The translations under genes were made by a program, and so were the position numbers. From Pseudolabrys sp. (GTDB lineage Bacteria; Pseudomonadota; Alphaproteobacteria; Rhizobiales; Xanthobacteraceae), in NCBI GenBank assembly GCA_022841665.1, contig JALHRB010000010.1, forward strand, positions 1-64,000: a stretch of DNA of 64,000 nucleotides. The letters run 5' to 3'. The notes beneath the pieces were generated by a model. The model had not been told where the DNA came from. It worked only from the letters and a program-made list of their open reading frames with translations, and made no database searches. Positions 7,200-15,820 of this stretch are shown here, piece after piece. The first letter of the stretch is position 1, and the number at the start of each line of letters is the position of its first letter.

Positions 7200-8831
7200 A
7201 TGAACAAGCCGCTTTCCGCCGCCGATTCCGCGCCCGATACGGCCAGTTTGACGCCGCTCGCCGCCGAGGTCGAGCGCCGGCGGACCTTCGCCATCATCTC
7301 CCATCCGGACGCCGGCAAGACCACGCTGACCGAAAAGCTGCTCCTGTTCGGGGGCGCCATCAATCTCGCCGGCCAGGTCAAGGCCAAGCGCGACCGCCGC
7401 TCCACCCGCTCGGACTGGATGGCGATCGAGCGCGAGCGCGGCATCTCGGTGGTCACCTCGGTCATGACCTTCGACTACGACGGCCGCGTGTTCAATTTGC
7501 TCGACACGCCGGGCCACGAGGACTTCTCGGAGGACACCTACCGCACGCTCACCGCCGTCGACTCGGCGGTGATGGTAATCGACGCCGCCAAGGGCATCGA
7601 GGCGCGCACGCGCAAGCTGTTCGAGGTGTGCCGGCTGCGCGACATCCCGATCATCACCTTCATCAACAAGATGGACCGCGAGAGCCGCGATCCGTTCGAG
7701 ATTCTGGACGAGATCGAGAAGACGCTGGCGCTCGACACCACGCCGATGACCTGGCCGATCGGCCAGGGCCGCGACTTTGCCGGCACCTATGACATCGCGT
7801 CCGGCGAGATGCGTTTGGTCGGTGAGAACGACAAGACGGTCGACCGCCAGCCGCTCGATCTTTCCGCGCTTGCGGCGAAGAACCCGATGCTCGACGCCAA
7901 GGCGATTGCGGAAGAGCTCAAGCTCGTCAAGGAGGCCTGCCGGCCGTTCGACCTATCGGCATTTCGCGAGGGCCACCTCACGCCGGTATACTTCGGCTCG
8001 GCCTTGAAGAACTTCGGCGTCAAGGACCTGCTCGACGCGCTCGCCTCGTTTGCGCCGCCGCCGCGCGCGCAGACCGCGAACGCGCGCACGGTCGACCCGC
8101 ACGAGAACCAGATGACCGCCTTCGTTTTCAAGATCCAGGCCAACATGGATCCCAACCACCGCGACCGCATCGCCTTCGCGCGCCTGTGCTCGGGCAAGCT
8201 GCGCCGCGGCATGAAGGCCAAGCTCACGCGCACCGGCAAGCCGGTGACGCTGTCGGCGCCGCAGTTCTTCTTCGCGCAGGATCGCTCGGTGGCGGACGAG
8301 GCCTATGCCGGCGACGTCGTCGGCATCCCCAACCACGGAACCTTGCGCATCGGCGACACCTTCACCGAAGGCGAGGACCTGGCCTTTCTCGGCGTGCCGA
8401 ACTTCGCGCCGGAAATCCTGCGCCGCGTGAAGCTCGGCGATCCGATGAAGGCGAAGAAGCTCAAGGAGGCCCTCCAGCAGATGGCGGAGGAGGGCGTGGT
8501 GCAGGTGTTTCGTCCGCTCGACGGCGCGCCCGCGCTGGTCGGCGTGGTCGGCCCGCTACAGCTCGACGTGCTGAAGGTGCGGCTGGCGGAAGAGTACGGC
8601 CTCGACATCGGCTTCGAGCAGCCGGAATTCCAATTGGCGCGTTGGATCGCCTGCGACGACCGCAAGAAGCTCGACGACTTCGTGTCGGCCAACTATTCGT
8701 CGGTCGCCGAAGACCTCGACGGCGACAAGGTGTTCATGGCGCGCAACCAGTTCCTGCTCGACTACACGCGCGAGCGCGCGCCGGGGCTGGTGTTCACGGA
8801 CATCAAGGACGTGAAGAAGGCGGCGGCTTAG
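7200..8831 (+). CDS. prfC: Peptide chain release factor 3 (RF3)
   Basis: 543 residues. RF3 is a translational GTPase that removes RF1/RF2 from the ribosome after termination. The P-loop SHPDAGKTT lies at 34-42, followed by DTPGHEDFSEDTYR (switch II) and NKMDRE (G4). The rest has the RF3 middle and C-terminal domains (ANMDPNHRDRIAF, RNQFLLDYTRERAPGL). The ATG at 7200 was preferred; an in-frame start at 7164 would add 12 residues with no family support. The last 96 bases recur in part at 13929-14021, so the 3' end of this gene looks like a recombination or insertion point. The gene itself is full length and seems intact. Confidence 0.93.
   Translation: MNKPLSAADSAPDTASLTPLAAEVERRRTFAIISHPDAGKTTLTEKLLLFGGAINLAGQVKAKRDRRSTRSDWMAIERERGISVVTSVMTFDYDGRVFNLLDTPGHEDFSEDTYRTLTAVDSAVMVIDAAKGIEARTRKLFEVCRLRDIPIITFINKMDRESRDPFEILDEIEKTLALDTTPMTWPIGQGRDFAGTYDIASGEMRLVGENDKTVDRQPLDLSALAAKNPMLDAKAIAEELKLVKEACRPFDLSAFREGHLTPVYFGSALKNFGVKDLLDALASFAPPPRAQTANARTVDPHENQMTAFVFKIQANMDPNHRDRIAFARLCSGKLRRGMKAKLTRTGKPVTLSAPQFFFAQDRSVADEAYAGDVVGIPNHGTLRIGDTFTEGEDLAFLGVPNFAPEILRRVKLGDPMKAKKLKEALQQMAEEGVVQVFRPLDGAPALVGVVGPLQLDVLKVRLAEEYGLDIGFEQPEFQLARWIACDDRKKLDDFVSANYSSVAEDLDGDKVFMARNQFLLDYTRERAPGLVFTDIKDVKKAAA
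8736..8780 (+). repeat. Direct repeat within the prfC 3' end (left copy)
   Basis: These 45 bases of prfC match 13929-13973 at 44 of 45 positions by hand count, in the same orientation. Similarity begins abruptly at an in-frame ATG and falls to about 32 of 45 in the bases that follow. The pair brackets the ABC-importer/lyase/GntR cassette and could be a recombination core or attachment-site-like sequence. Confidence 0.75.
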
Positions 8832-8860
8832 TTCCCGCGTGCGGCGCGTATCGTCCGGAC

Positions 8861-9733
8861 TCAGCTTTCGGGATGCTCGCGTTCAAACGCCCAAACCCGT
8901 TCGAAACCCATCAGACGGGAAAAATCGTCGAAAGAGTACATCTCGCCGGTCCACGATTTGCTGGAACCCTTGGATCGGATTTCGCCATAGACGGAGCGTA
9001 GCGCCGCGCCCATGGCCAGGAATCCGGAGCCTGGAAAAATCGCCAGCTTGAACCCCAGACGCTCAAGCTCCGCCCGGTCGAGGATCGGGGTGCGCCCTCC
9101 TTCCACCATATTGGCGACCAGCGGCACGTCGAAGGTCCGGCCGATCTTGGCCATCTCCTCTTCGCTCTCCGGCGACTCGATAAAGAGAACGTCGGCGCCG
9201 GCCTTCAGGAAAGCCTCGCCGCGGCGCAGCGCCTCGTCGAGCCCGAGCGAGGTGCGGGCGTCGGTGCGGGCAATGACGAGAAAGTCCTTCGAGGAACGCG
9301 CTTCGACCGCGACCTTGATCCGGCGCGCGGCGTCGGCAATGGGCACCACGCGCCGGCCCGGCGTATGTCCGCATTTCTTCGGGTATTCCTGATCCTCGAT
9401 CTGAATCGCCTGCGCACCGGCGGCCTCGTAGCCCCGCACCGTGAAGTCGACATTGAGAAGGCCGCCATAGCCGGTGTCGCCGTCGGCGATCAGCGGCGTC
9501 GCCGTGCCGGATGAGATCCGGTGCACCCGCTCCGCCATGTCGGTGTAACTCGCCAGGCCCGCATCCGGCAGACCGAGATAAGAGGCCACGACCCCATAGC
9601 CGGTCATATAAAGCGCATCGAAGCCCATCTCGTCGGCGATGCGCGCGGAGATCATGTCGAACACGCCGGGCGCCGAGATCAGGCCAGGCTGCTTGAAGCG
9701 GGCGGACAATTTCCGTGTCTTGTCTTGAGTCAT
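8861..9733 (-). CDS. Isocitrate lyase/PEP mutase superfamily enzyme
   Basis: 290 residues, the size of the small lyases of this superfamily (methylisocitrate lyase, 2,3-dimethylmalate lyase, oxaloacetate decarboxylase, carboxyPEP mutase). Visible motifs are the metal-binding ADGDTGYG (Asp84, Asp86), QIEDQEYPKKCGH with the catalytic-loop Cys121, and VIARTDAR. KKCGH favours C-C bond lyases over true PEP mutases, whose loop differs. The reaction is probably splitting of a 2-hydroxy- or 2-oxo-dicarboxylate. It is the last gene of the ABC-importer operon: 33 bp separate it from the permease gene at 9767, so it probably acts on the imported compound or a product of it. It converges on prfC. Confidence 0.8.
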   Translation of the reverse strand: MTQDKTRKLSARFKQPGLISAPGVFDMISARIADEMGFDALYMTGYGVVASYLGLPDAGLASYTDMAERVHRISSGTATPLIADGDTGYGGLLNVDFTVRGYEAAGAQAIQIEDQEYPKKCGHTPGRRVVPIADAARRIKVAVEARSSKDFLVIARTDARTSLGLDEALRRGEAFLKAGADVLFIESPESEEEMAKIGRTFDVPLVANMVEGGRTPILDRAELERLGFKLAIFPGSGFLAMGAALRSVYGEIRSKGSSKSWTGEMYSFDDFSRLMGFERVWAFEREHPES

Positions 9734-9766
9734 AGTTTGAATACGGCCTTCCAGCAGATGCGCGCT

Positions 9767-10501
9767 TTACGCGACGCGATGATGCAAGCGGTGGTCGAGC
9801 CAAAGCAGGATTGCGCTGGCCGAGACGGCGACGACGGCAAGGAGAAGGATCGTCGCCATGATGGTGGGCACGTCGTGCAGGCCGATGGCGTTCATGATGA
9901 GAAAGCCGAGCCCGCGCTGCGAGGCGAACATCTCACCGATCAGAACGCCCAGCAATGTCAGCGAGAAGCCGATGCGCAGTCCTGATACGATCTCGGGAAG
10001 GGCGCCCGGGATGACGACGGTCAGCAAAGTTTGGCGGCGCGACAAGCGCAGCACGCGCGCGGTTTTGAAATGGACATTGGCGAGGTTGCGCACGGCATTC
10101 ATCGCGAAGATGGCGATCGGAATAATGCCGTGGATCGTGCCGAACGCGATTTTGGCGGGCAGCCCGAGGCCGAAGATCAGCAGGATGAGCGGATAGAGCG
10201 TCACCTTGGGCAGGCTATAGATGGAGACCAGGATCGGCTCGGCCACCTCCGCGCCGGTGCGGTTGAGCCCGAGACCAAGGCCGATCGCGAGCCCGCCCAA
10301 AATCGCCAGCAGAAGCGCATAGACGAAGGCTTTGCCGGTTTCCGCCGCGTGCGGCCAGAACTGCGCGCTGGTGAGCATGCTCCACGCTTTGGCGGCCGTG
10401 CCGGCGGGCGACGTCAGCGCGAAGGGCACCGCCAGATGCAGCAGCTCCCAGGCCACGAGGCCGCCGGTCAACAACAGAACGATATCGAAGGTGCGCTTCA
10501 T
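9767..10501 (-). CDS. ABC transporter permease, nitrate/sulfonate/taurine type
   Basis: 244 residues, about six membrane helices, with the inner-membrane component signature of SsuC/TauC/NrtB permeases (the segment around GALPEIVSGLRIGFS, which contacts the ATPase). It is the second of two non-identical permeases in this operon; its start lies directly after the stop of the first (10503), so the channel is probably a heterodimer. It serves the importer made with the genes at 10503, 11249 and 12097. Confidence 0.85.
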   Translation of the reverse strand: MKRTFDIVLLLTGGLVAWELLHLAVPFALTSPAGTAAKAWSMLTSAQFWPHAAETGKAFVYALLLAILGGLAIGLGLGLNRTGAEVAEPILVSIYSLPKVTLYPLILLIFGLGLPAKIAFGTIHGIIPIAIFAMNAVRNLANVHFKTARVLRLSRRQTLLTVVIPGALPEIVSGLRIGFSLTLLGVLIGEMFASQRGLGFLIMNAIGLHDVPTIMATILLLAVVAVSASAILLWLDHRLHHRVA

Positions 10502-10502
10502 G

Positions 10503-11252
10503 TCAGCGCCCCCACCGGCGCATCAGCCGGCGTTCGTAACTGTAAAATAGGGCGTTCACGACGGTGACAAGAACGATGACGAACAACATCAAGGCGTACA
10601 TCGTGCCGTTGTCGAAATTGTTGAAGGCGTAGGAAATGGAATAGCCGAGGCCGGAAGAAGCCATGATGAACTCGGCCGCGATGACGCCGATGAAGCTGTA
10701 AGCGATCGCCAGCTTGACGCCGGTGAACAGGTAAGGGATCGCGCTCGGCAGCTTGATCCGCAGCGCCGCCGCTGCCGGCCCCATATGGTAGATCGCCGCT
10801 GTCCGCACGAGCACGGGAGGAATGCGGTCGAAGCCGTTGAGGGTGGCGATGATCATGGCGACGACGCCGAACAAAAAGCCGATGGCGATGATCGCGCCGC
10901 GTCCGAGTCCGAACAGCACAATGAACAGCGGATAGAAGGCGAAAAACGGCAATGCGTAATAGCTCGCCAGGAACGGGTCGATCGCTCGGCGCAAGCGCGG
11001 AAAGGCATGGATTGCCGCGCCGATGGCAAAGCCGCCTGAAACCGACAGCACCAGCGCGATCGCCACGTTGCCGAGCGTCTCGGCAATATCGGCATTGGCC
11101 TTGCCCGAGGCGAGTAGCCACGCCAAGCGCACCGCCATGTCCGATGGCGCGATCAGCACGCGCGGTGAGATCGCTCCGGTCCGGCACAGTGCCTCGACCG
11201 CCAGGATGAAGCCGGCCACGAAGAAAAGCCGCAGGAAACCGATCCGGGTCAT
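10503..11252 (-). CDS. ABC transporter permease, nitrate/sulfonate/taurine type
   Basis: 249 residues from the start at 11252, which overlaps the ATPase stop (ATGA-type coupling). An earlier in-frame start would add 18 residues without membrane character. Six helices are apparent; the cytoplasmic loop contains KLPSAIPYLFTGVKLAIAYS, the coupling-helix region of SsuC-like permeases. It pairs with the permease at 9767, with which it shares fold and size but not close sequence. Confidence 0.85.
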   Translation of the reverse strand: MTRIGFLRLFFVAGFILAVEALCRTGAISPRVLIAPSDMAVRLAWLLASGKANADIAETLGNVAIALVLSVSGGFAIGAAIHAFPRLRRAIDPFLASYYALPFFAFYPLFIVLFGLGRGAIIAIGFLFGVVAMIIATLNGFDRIPPVLVRTAAIYHMGPAAAALRIKLPSAIPYLFTGVKLAIAYSFIGVIAAEFIMASSGLGYSISYAFNNFDNGTMYALMLFVIVLVTVVNALFYSYERRLMRRWGR

Positions 11253-12073
11253 GGACCCGCCCCTTGCCGGATGGCCTTCAGGGATTCGTCCCGCAGGACC
11301 GACCACAGCCGCGCGGTGATGTCGCCGAAGGCCGCATTGGCGGCGATGCGCGAATCCCGCTCGCGCGGCCAGCGGGTTTCTATTTCTTCGATGATCCGCC
11401 CCGGCCGCGCCGACATAATGCCGATGCGGTCGGACAGCATCGCGGCCTCGTCGAGGGCATGGGTGATCAAGAGAACGGTGGCGCCTGTCTCGCGCCAGAC
11501 CTTCAACAGCTCGTCGCCCATGATCAGGCGTGTTTGCGCATCGAGCGCGCCGAACGGCTCATCGAGCAGAATCATGCGCGGCTGCATCACCAGCGTGCGC
11601 GCGATGCAGACGCGCTGGCGCATGCCGCCGGACAATTGTGCCGGGTAGGCCTTGGCGAAGTCGACGAGGCCCATCAGCCGCAATGCATGATCGAGCCGGC
11701 GCGCGATTTCGGCCGCATCGACACCCGTCCGGCGCAAGCCGAAGACAATATTGTCGGCGACAGTGAGCCAGGAAAAGCTCGCGTCCTCCTGGAACACCAC
11801 GCCCACGCCGTCAGGCACGCGCCCGTCGAGCGGGCGTCCCTCGAACAGAATTTCGCCGGTGGTCGGCCGCGACAGGCCGGCCAGCACATCGAGCAACGTC
11901 GACTTGCCGCAGCCCGAGGGGCCGATCACCGAATAGAATTCGCCGCGCCGCAGGCGCAGGTTGGTTTCGGCAAGCGCCTGCACGCCCGCCGATCCGCCGC
12001 TGCCGCCGTAGACGCGGGTGACGCCCCGCATCTCGGCATGCACGTCGGTCCTGCGCGTTTCGCGCGCAGACAT
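11249..12073 (-). CDS. ABC transporter ATP-binding protein, nitrate/sulfonate/taurine type
   Basis: 274 residues from the ATG at 12073. Walker A GPSGCGKST is at 51-59, followed by the Q-loop VVFQEDASF, the signature LSGGMRQRV, Walker B ILLDEPFGALD and the switch His in LLITHALDEA. This is the SsuB/TauB type that powers import across the inner membrane. The open frame runs on upstream over the binding-protein gene, but that part has no protein character. It lies between the binding-protein gene (24-bp gap to its stop) and the first permease gene (overlap). Confidence 0.92.
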   Translation of the reverse strand: MSARETRRTDVHAEMRGVTRVYGGSGGSAGVQALAETNLRLRRGEFYSVIGPSGCGKSTLLDVLAGLSRPTTGEILFEGRPLDGRVPDGVGVVFQEDASFSWLTVADNIVFGLRRTGVDAAEIARRLDHALRLMGLVDFAKAYPAQLSGGMRQRVCIARTLVMQPRMILLDEPFGALDAQTRLIMGDELLKVWRETGATVLLITHALDEAAMLSDRIGIMSARPGRIIEEIETRWPRERDSRIAANAAFGDITARLWSVLRDESLKAIRQGAGP

Positions 12074-12096
12074 GCCGGCCTGCAGCACGGCCCCGC

Positions 12097-13041
12097 TCAG
12101 TTCAGGTAGCTGGCGTCGACGACCTTGCTCCAGTCGACCTTGCCGTCGATTTCGCCTATGATCTGCAGTCCTTTCACCATGTGATCCATGGCGTCGTATT
12201 CGAAGTCGCCGGCGCTCCAGTATTTCAACGCGATCAGGTTCTTGACCGCGCCGAGGATGACTTTCTCGTCGGCGCCGTAATGCTTCGCCACGATCTTGGC
12301 GGTCTCTTCCGGATTGGCGTAGACGAACGCGACCGCCTTCTTGCGCGCCTGCACCAGCTTGCGCAGCTTGTCCTTGTTGGCCTTGGCGTACTCGGCCGTC
12401 GTCACGCCGACCGTCTGCACCATCGTCGGCAATTCGTCCTTGACCAGGAAGACCGGCTTGAACTTGCCCGACACCTTGGACCAGATCGGGTCCATGACCG
12501 GAGCGGCCACCACCGCCTTCTGCTCCACCATGGTCAAGCCGCCACCAATTCCGCCAGCCGCGACGGTCTCGACCTTGATGCCGTGCTTTGCGGTCACCAT
12601 CGTCAGCAGCATGTCGGTCACCGATTTCGGCGACGTGAAGGCCACCTTCTTGCCGGCCAGATCCTTGACCGACGCGACGCCGGAATCGGGCGTCGTGACC
12701 CACAGAATTTCACCGGCGGTGCGTACCCCGGAATGGACGATCTTGAGATCGATGCCCTGCTTCATGGCCGCGAGCGCGGCCGACAAGGCGACCTCGCCGT
12801 AAGGCAGGCTGGAGGCCATCACGTTGCGCACGGTGGTGCCGCCCCCCTTGGAGGTGAGCACGCCGTCGATGTCGAGTCCGGCCTCTTTGTAATAACCTTT
12901 CTCGATCGCGACCGCGTAGGGCGCGCCGTACATCAGCACGCCCCAATGCGTCACGCTGATCTGCTCGGCGGCGACCGGCCGCGGCATCCCGACCGTGAGC
13001 GCCAACGCGACAATGAACGCGAGCCTGTACACAATGACCAT
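12097..13041 (-). CDS. ABC transporter substrate-binding protein, NMT1/SsuA type
   Basis: 314 residues with a signal peptide (1-25, PRPVAA end). The mature part has the NMT1/THI5/SsuA pattern: ISVTHWGVLMYGAPYAVAIE, KGYYKEAGLDID, VKDLAGKKVAF and the GGTT ligand loop near residue 70. It captures the substrate in the periplasm for the permeases encoded downstream. First gene of the operon, divergent from a GntR regulator with a TGTATACA dyad between them. The ligand is not readable from the sequence; sulfonates, aromatic acids and pyrimidine precursors are all known for this family. Confidence 0.85.
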   Translation of the reverse strand: MVIVYRLAFIVALALTVGMPRPVAAEQISVTHWGVLMYGAPYAVAIEKGYYKEAGLDIDGVLTSKGGGTTVRNVMASSLPYGEVALSAALAAMKQGIDLKIVHSGVRTAGEILWVTTPDSGVASVKDLAGKKVAFTSPKSVTDMLLTMVTAKHGIKVETVAAGGIGGGLTMVEQKAVVAAPVMDPIWSKVSGKFKPVFLVKDELPTMVQTVGVTTAEYAKANKDKLRKLVQARKKAVAFVYANPEETAKIVAKHYGADEKVILGAVKNLIALKYWSAGDFEYDAMDHMVKGLQIIGEIDGKVDWSKVVDASYLN

Positions 13042-13127
13042 GACCGCCTCCCCATGCGAATGATTATTTATTGCATTTCAGCCAAAAGCGCCTGTTCGTT
13101 GCTCGATCTCTTGGCCCTTGGGACTAT

Positions 13128-13140
13128 GATGTATACAATG
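13128..13140. promoter_or_regulatory. Candidate GntR operator
   Basis: The self-complementary octamer TGTATACA (13130-13137) sits in GATGTATACAATG. FadR/VanR-type GntR proteins commonly bind short dyads of the form TTGTATACAA. It lies 87 bp before the binding-protein gene and 32 bp before the gntR gene, where one dimer could repress both. Confidence 0.5.
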
Positions 13141-13171
13141 CCTTCCGCTGTCTAGCTGGTCGTTGGCGATT

Positions 13172-13852
13172 ATGAACAAACCCGAACGCCTGCGGGCGAC
13201 CGATGTCGCGTACAGCTCGATCCGGCAGGGGCTGGCGGCGGGACGCTGGCCGGCCGGCTCGCATCTTCGCGAAACCGAGCTTGCCGCCGAGCTCGGCATC
13301 AGCCGCACGCCCGTTCGGGAGGCGCTGCGCAAGCTCGCCAGCGAACAACTGGTCCAGTTCGAGCCCCATCTCGGCGCGCGCGTTCCGGGCTGGTCCGATC
13401 GCGACCTGGAAGAGATCTTCGCCCTGCGCGTCGAGTTGGAGAGCTTCGCGGCGGGGCGGGCGGCGCTCCATGCCAGCCCGGGGCAGGTGGCCGTGCTGCG
13501 CCAGCTCGCCCAGGACATCGAGCACGCCGCCTTCGGCGGCGCCGAGCCGGACTATGTCAGGATCACGGAACTGAATAACCGCTTCCACCGCCTGATCGTC
13601 GCCGCCGCCGGCAACCGGCGCTTGGACAGCCTGATCGCCACCCTCATCGACATCCCGCTTGTCGTGCGAACCTTCGCGCGCTTCGATCGGCAGGCCATGG
13701 CACGCAGCGTCAGCCATCACTTCGACCTGGTTGAAGCCATCGCAGGCGGCAATGCCGATTGGGCCGTGGCCGTGATGCGCGCCCACATTCACGCGGGCCG
13801 GCAGGTCATGCTGGGCACGCCGGCGGGCGGCAGCGCGGGGCAAGCGGATTGA
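13172..13852 (+). CDS. GntR-family transcriptional regulator (FadR/FCD type)
   Basis: 226 residues from the ATG at 13172; a TTG nine bases earlier is less likely. The winged helix-turn-helix covers about 8-75 with the hallmark LRETELAAELGISRTPVREALRKL region. The C-terminal all-helical FCD domain shows the spaced histidines (NNRFHRL, SHHFDLVEA, MRAHIHAG) that bind a metal and help hold a small organic acid. It is divergent from the ABC-importer/lyase operon and is probably its local regulator, sensing the substrate or a breakdown product. Confidence 0.88.
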   Translation: MNKPERLRATDVAYSSIRQGLAAGRWPAGSHLRETELAAELGISRTPVREALRKLASEQLVQFEPHLGARVPGWSDRDLEEIFALRVELESFAAGRAALHASPGQVAVLRQLAQDIEHAAFGGAEPDYVRITELNNRFHRLIVAAAGNRRLDSLIATLIDIPLVVRTFARFDRQAMARSVSHHFDLVEAIAGGNADWAVAVMRAHIHAGRQVMLGTPAGGSAGQAD

Positions 13853-13928
13853 GCGAGCCTCGGTCGCGCGCCCCGGTAACGGGCGCCAAAATCGCGCGGT
13901 AGCGGCGCGGTCTTGCATTGCCCGCCGC

Positions 13929-14021
13929 ATGGCGCGCAACCAGTTCCTGCTCGACCACACGCGCGAGCGCGCGTTCGGCCTCGCCTTCACCGACATCAAA
14001 GACAAGCAAAAGGCGGCGTGA
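13929..14021 (+). pseudogene. Relic of the prfC 3' end (RF3 C-terminal 30 codons)
   Basis: The 30 codons from the ATG at 13929 to the TGA at 14019-14021 encode a copy of the RF3 C-terminus: 25 of 30 residues match prfC at 8736-8831 (differences Y/H, P/F, V/A, V/K, K/Q). At DNA level 44 of the first 45 bases match, then only about 32 of the next 45. Nothing upstream of the ATG resembles prfC, and I see no helix or motif that would make it a stand-alone gene. It is best read as the displaced 3' end left when the cassette between the two copies was inserted; a partial duplication is the alternative. Confidence 0.85.
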
Positions 14022-14072
14022 GTTGCCTTATCATGCCCGAAAAAGAGCGGGCATCCGGCGCATGGCGCGCGA

Positions 14073-14594
14073 TCAGTTCAGCATCACGAAGTTCGCCTGA
14101 TCTTCGGCATTCGCCTTCATCAGCGCCGCCGACTTGCGCCGCGCCGGGCCGTAGTAATCGGGTTCGATGACCATCGGGCGCGGCATGAACAGCACGGAGA
14201 CCATCCGGTCCAGCAGGCCCTTGGACGAGACCGGCTTGAGCAGGAATTCGTTGACGCCGACATTGATGGCTTCGGCGACCTTCGCGCGCTCGCCATGGCC
14301 GGTGAGCATGATGACGGGCGTGTCGGGATAGGGAAAGGTCGTCGGCGCGCGCAGCATGCGCATGAAGTTCGGACCCTTCATTCCCGGCATTTCCCAATCG
14401 AGAATGACGACGTCGGGCGCGCGGTTGCACACCGCCTCGAGGCCCGCCGTTCCATCCGGCGCGTCGTAGACTGTCCGCACGCCGATGGCGGCAAGCAAGG
14501 TGCGCACGAGCTTGCGGCTGCCCGGATCGTCGTCGACGACCAGGACTTTGATGTTTGCGAGACGCAAAGCGAGAGCTGCAGGAGCGATATTCAT
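14073..14594 (-). CDS. Response regulator with receiver domain and short C-terminal extension
   Basis: 173 residues from the ATG at 14594 (the frame extends 17 codons further without support). The CheY-like receiver spans about 14-130: acidic pair Asp21/Asp22, phospho-acceptor Asp66 in VVILDWEMPG, the Thr of IMLTGHG and the Lys of FLLKPVS. The remaining 40 or so residues (MPRPMVIEPDYYGPARRK and on) match no output domain that I know. No kinase gene lies beside it. It probably signals by protein contact. Confidence 0.88.
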   Translation of the reverse strand: MNIAPAALALRLANIKVLVVDDDPGSRKLVRTLLAAIGVRTVYDAPDGTAGLEAVCNRAPDVVILDWEMPGMKGPNFMRMLRAPTTFPYPDTPVIMLTGHGERAKVAEAINVGVNEFLLKPVSSKGLLDRMVSVLFMPRPMVIEPDYYGPARRKSAALMKANAEDQANFVMLN

Positions 14595-14736
14595 GGTGGG
14601 TTTCAGACGCGAGATTGAACCGATATCGCTGAAATTAAAGCACAAGGGTGTCGCGATCCGTTGAAAACGCCGGCTGCAATTGTGCCGATTGCGTCAACCA
14701 TTTGTTAGTCATGCGCGGGCGGCCCTGTGCCTGGCC

Positions 14737-15726
14737 TCAGTTCACCTTCACGCCCGCCGCCTCGATCACCGGCGCCCAGCGCGCGATCTCGCCGTCGATC
14801 TGCGCGCGGAATTGTTCAGGCGAGGATCCGACGGCCTCCATCAGTTGCGTCGCCAGCTTGGCACGCGCCGCCGGCACCCGCACGATCGCCACGACGTCGG
14901 CGTTGATTCTGTCGACGATTCGCTTCGGGGTGCCGCCGGGCGCGATCAGGCCGTTCCAGGCGTCGGCCTCCACGTCGATGCCGCTTTCCTTCAGCGTCGG
15001 CACGTCAGGCAGGAACGGCGAGCGCCTGGGCGTCGACACGGCGAGCATCTTCACCTTGCCGGCTTGCGCCTGCGGCGTAACCGAGATCGCGGGCAGGCAG
15101 GCCATCTGCGCGTCGTTGCGGATGACGGCCGTGATCGCCTGCGGCGACGACGTGTAGGGCACGTGCACGAGCTTGGCGCCGGCCTTGATGGCGATCGCCT
15201 CCATGGCGAGGTGCGAGAGCGAGCCGTTGCCGATCGAGGCGAAATTGTATTTGCCCGGATTGGCCTTCAGCAGCGCCACCAGTTCGGCGACGGAGGCAAC
15301 GCCAAGCTCGTTGCTCACCGCCAGCACGCTCGGCTGCGTGACGAGTTGCGTCACCGGCGCGATGTCCGTCTTCGGATCGTAGGGCAGCTTGGCGAACAGC
15401 AGCGTGTTGGTGGCGAGCGGGCCGCCGATGCTGACGCCGACGGTCGAGCCGTCGGGCGCGGCCTTGGCCACCAGATCGGTGGCGAGGTTGCCGCTCGCGC
15501 CCGGTCTGTTCTCGACCACGAATTTGCTGTCCGGATACTTTTGGGCGAGCCCGTCGGCGACCACGCGCGCAATTATGTCGGGCGTCGAGCCGGGGCCGAA
15601 CGGCACCACCACGTGCACGGTTTTCGGCGGCCAGACCGGCGTGGCATCTTGGGCGCATGCCGGCGCCGCGGCGGAAAGCAGCAGGGCGAGGACCGGCAGC
15701 CAGCGTTTAAAGGGATTTGCGGTCAT
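14737..15726 (-). CDS. Tripartite tricarboxylate transporter substrate-binding protein (Bug/TctC family)
   Basis: 329 residues from the ATG at 15726. Signal peptide at 1-25 (SAAAPACA end). The Bug pattern is clear: PPKTVHVVVPFGPGSTPDIIARVVADGL near the start, NRPGASGNLATDLVAKAAPDGSTV, then LAVSTPRRSPFLPDVPTLKE. It would bind a carboxylated compound in the periplasm. The TctA/TctB membrane partners are absent, which is common for this expanded family in alpha- and betaproteobacteria. It is monocistronic and divergent from the NnrU-family gene. Confidence 0.88.
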   Translation of the reverse strand: MTANPFKRWLPVLALLLSAAAPACAQDATPVWPPKTVHVVVPFGPGSTPDIIARVVADGLAQKYPDSKFVVENRPGASGNLATDLVAKAAPDGSTVGVSIGGPLATNTLLFAKLPYDPKTDIAPVTQLVTQPSVLAVSNELGVASVAELVALLKANPGKYNFASIGNGSLSHLAMEAIAIKAGAKLVHVPYTSSPQAITAVIRNDAQMACLPAISVTPQAQAGKVKMLAVSTPRRSPFLPDVPTLKESGIDVEADAWNGLIAPGGTPKRIVDRINADVVAIVRVPAARAKLATQLMEAVGSSPEQFRAQIDGEIARWAPVIEAAGVKVN

Positions 15727-15820
15727 CGGAAAATGTCCTCTGCCGGGCGCGGACTTGCATAACCCGCCGCTATCCTCTACTGCGGCGCATATAAAATAGG
15801 CAATCTGGCGCGAGTGCAGC

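Noticed and set aside
8832-13928. Search for an integrase, transposase or excisionase within the prfC-bracketed interval
   Set aside because: All frames there are accounted for by the lyase, transporter and regulator genes; no recombinase is present, so I do not call it an intact mobile element.
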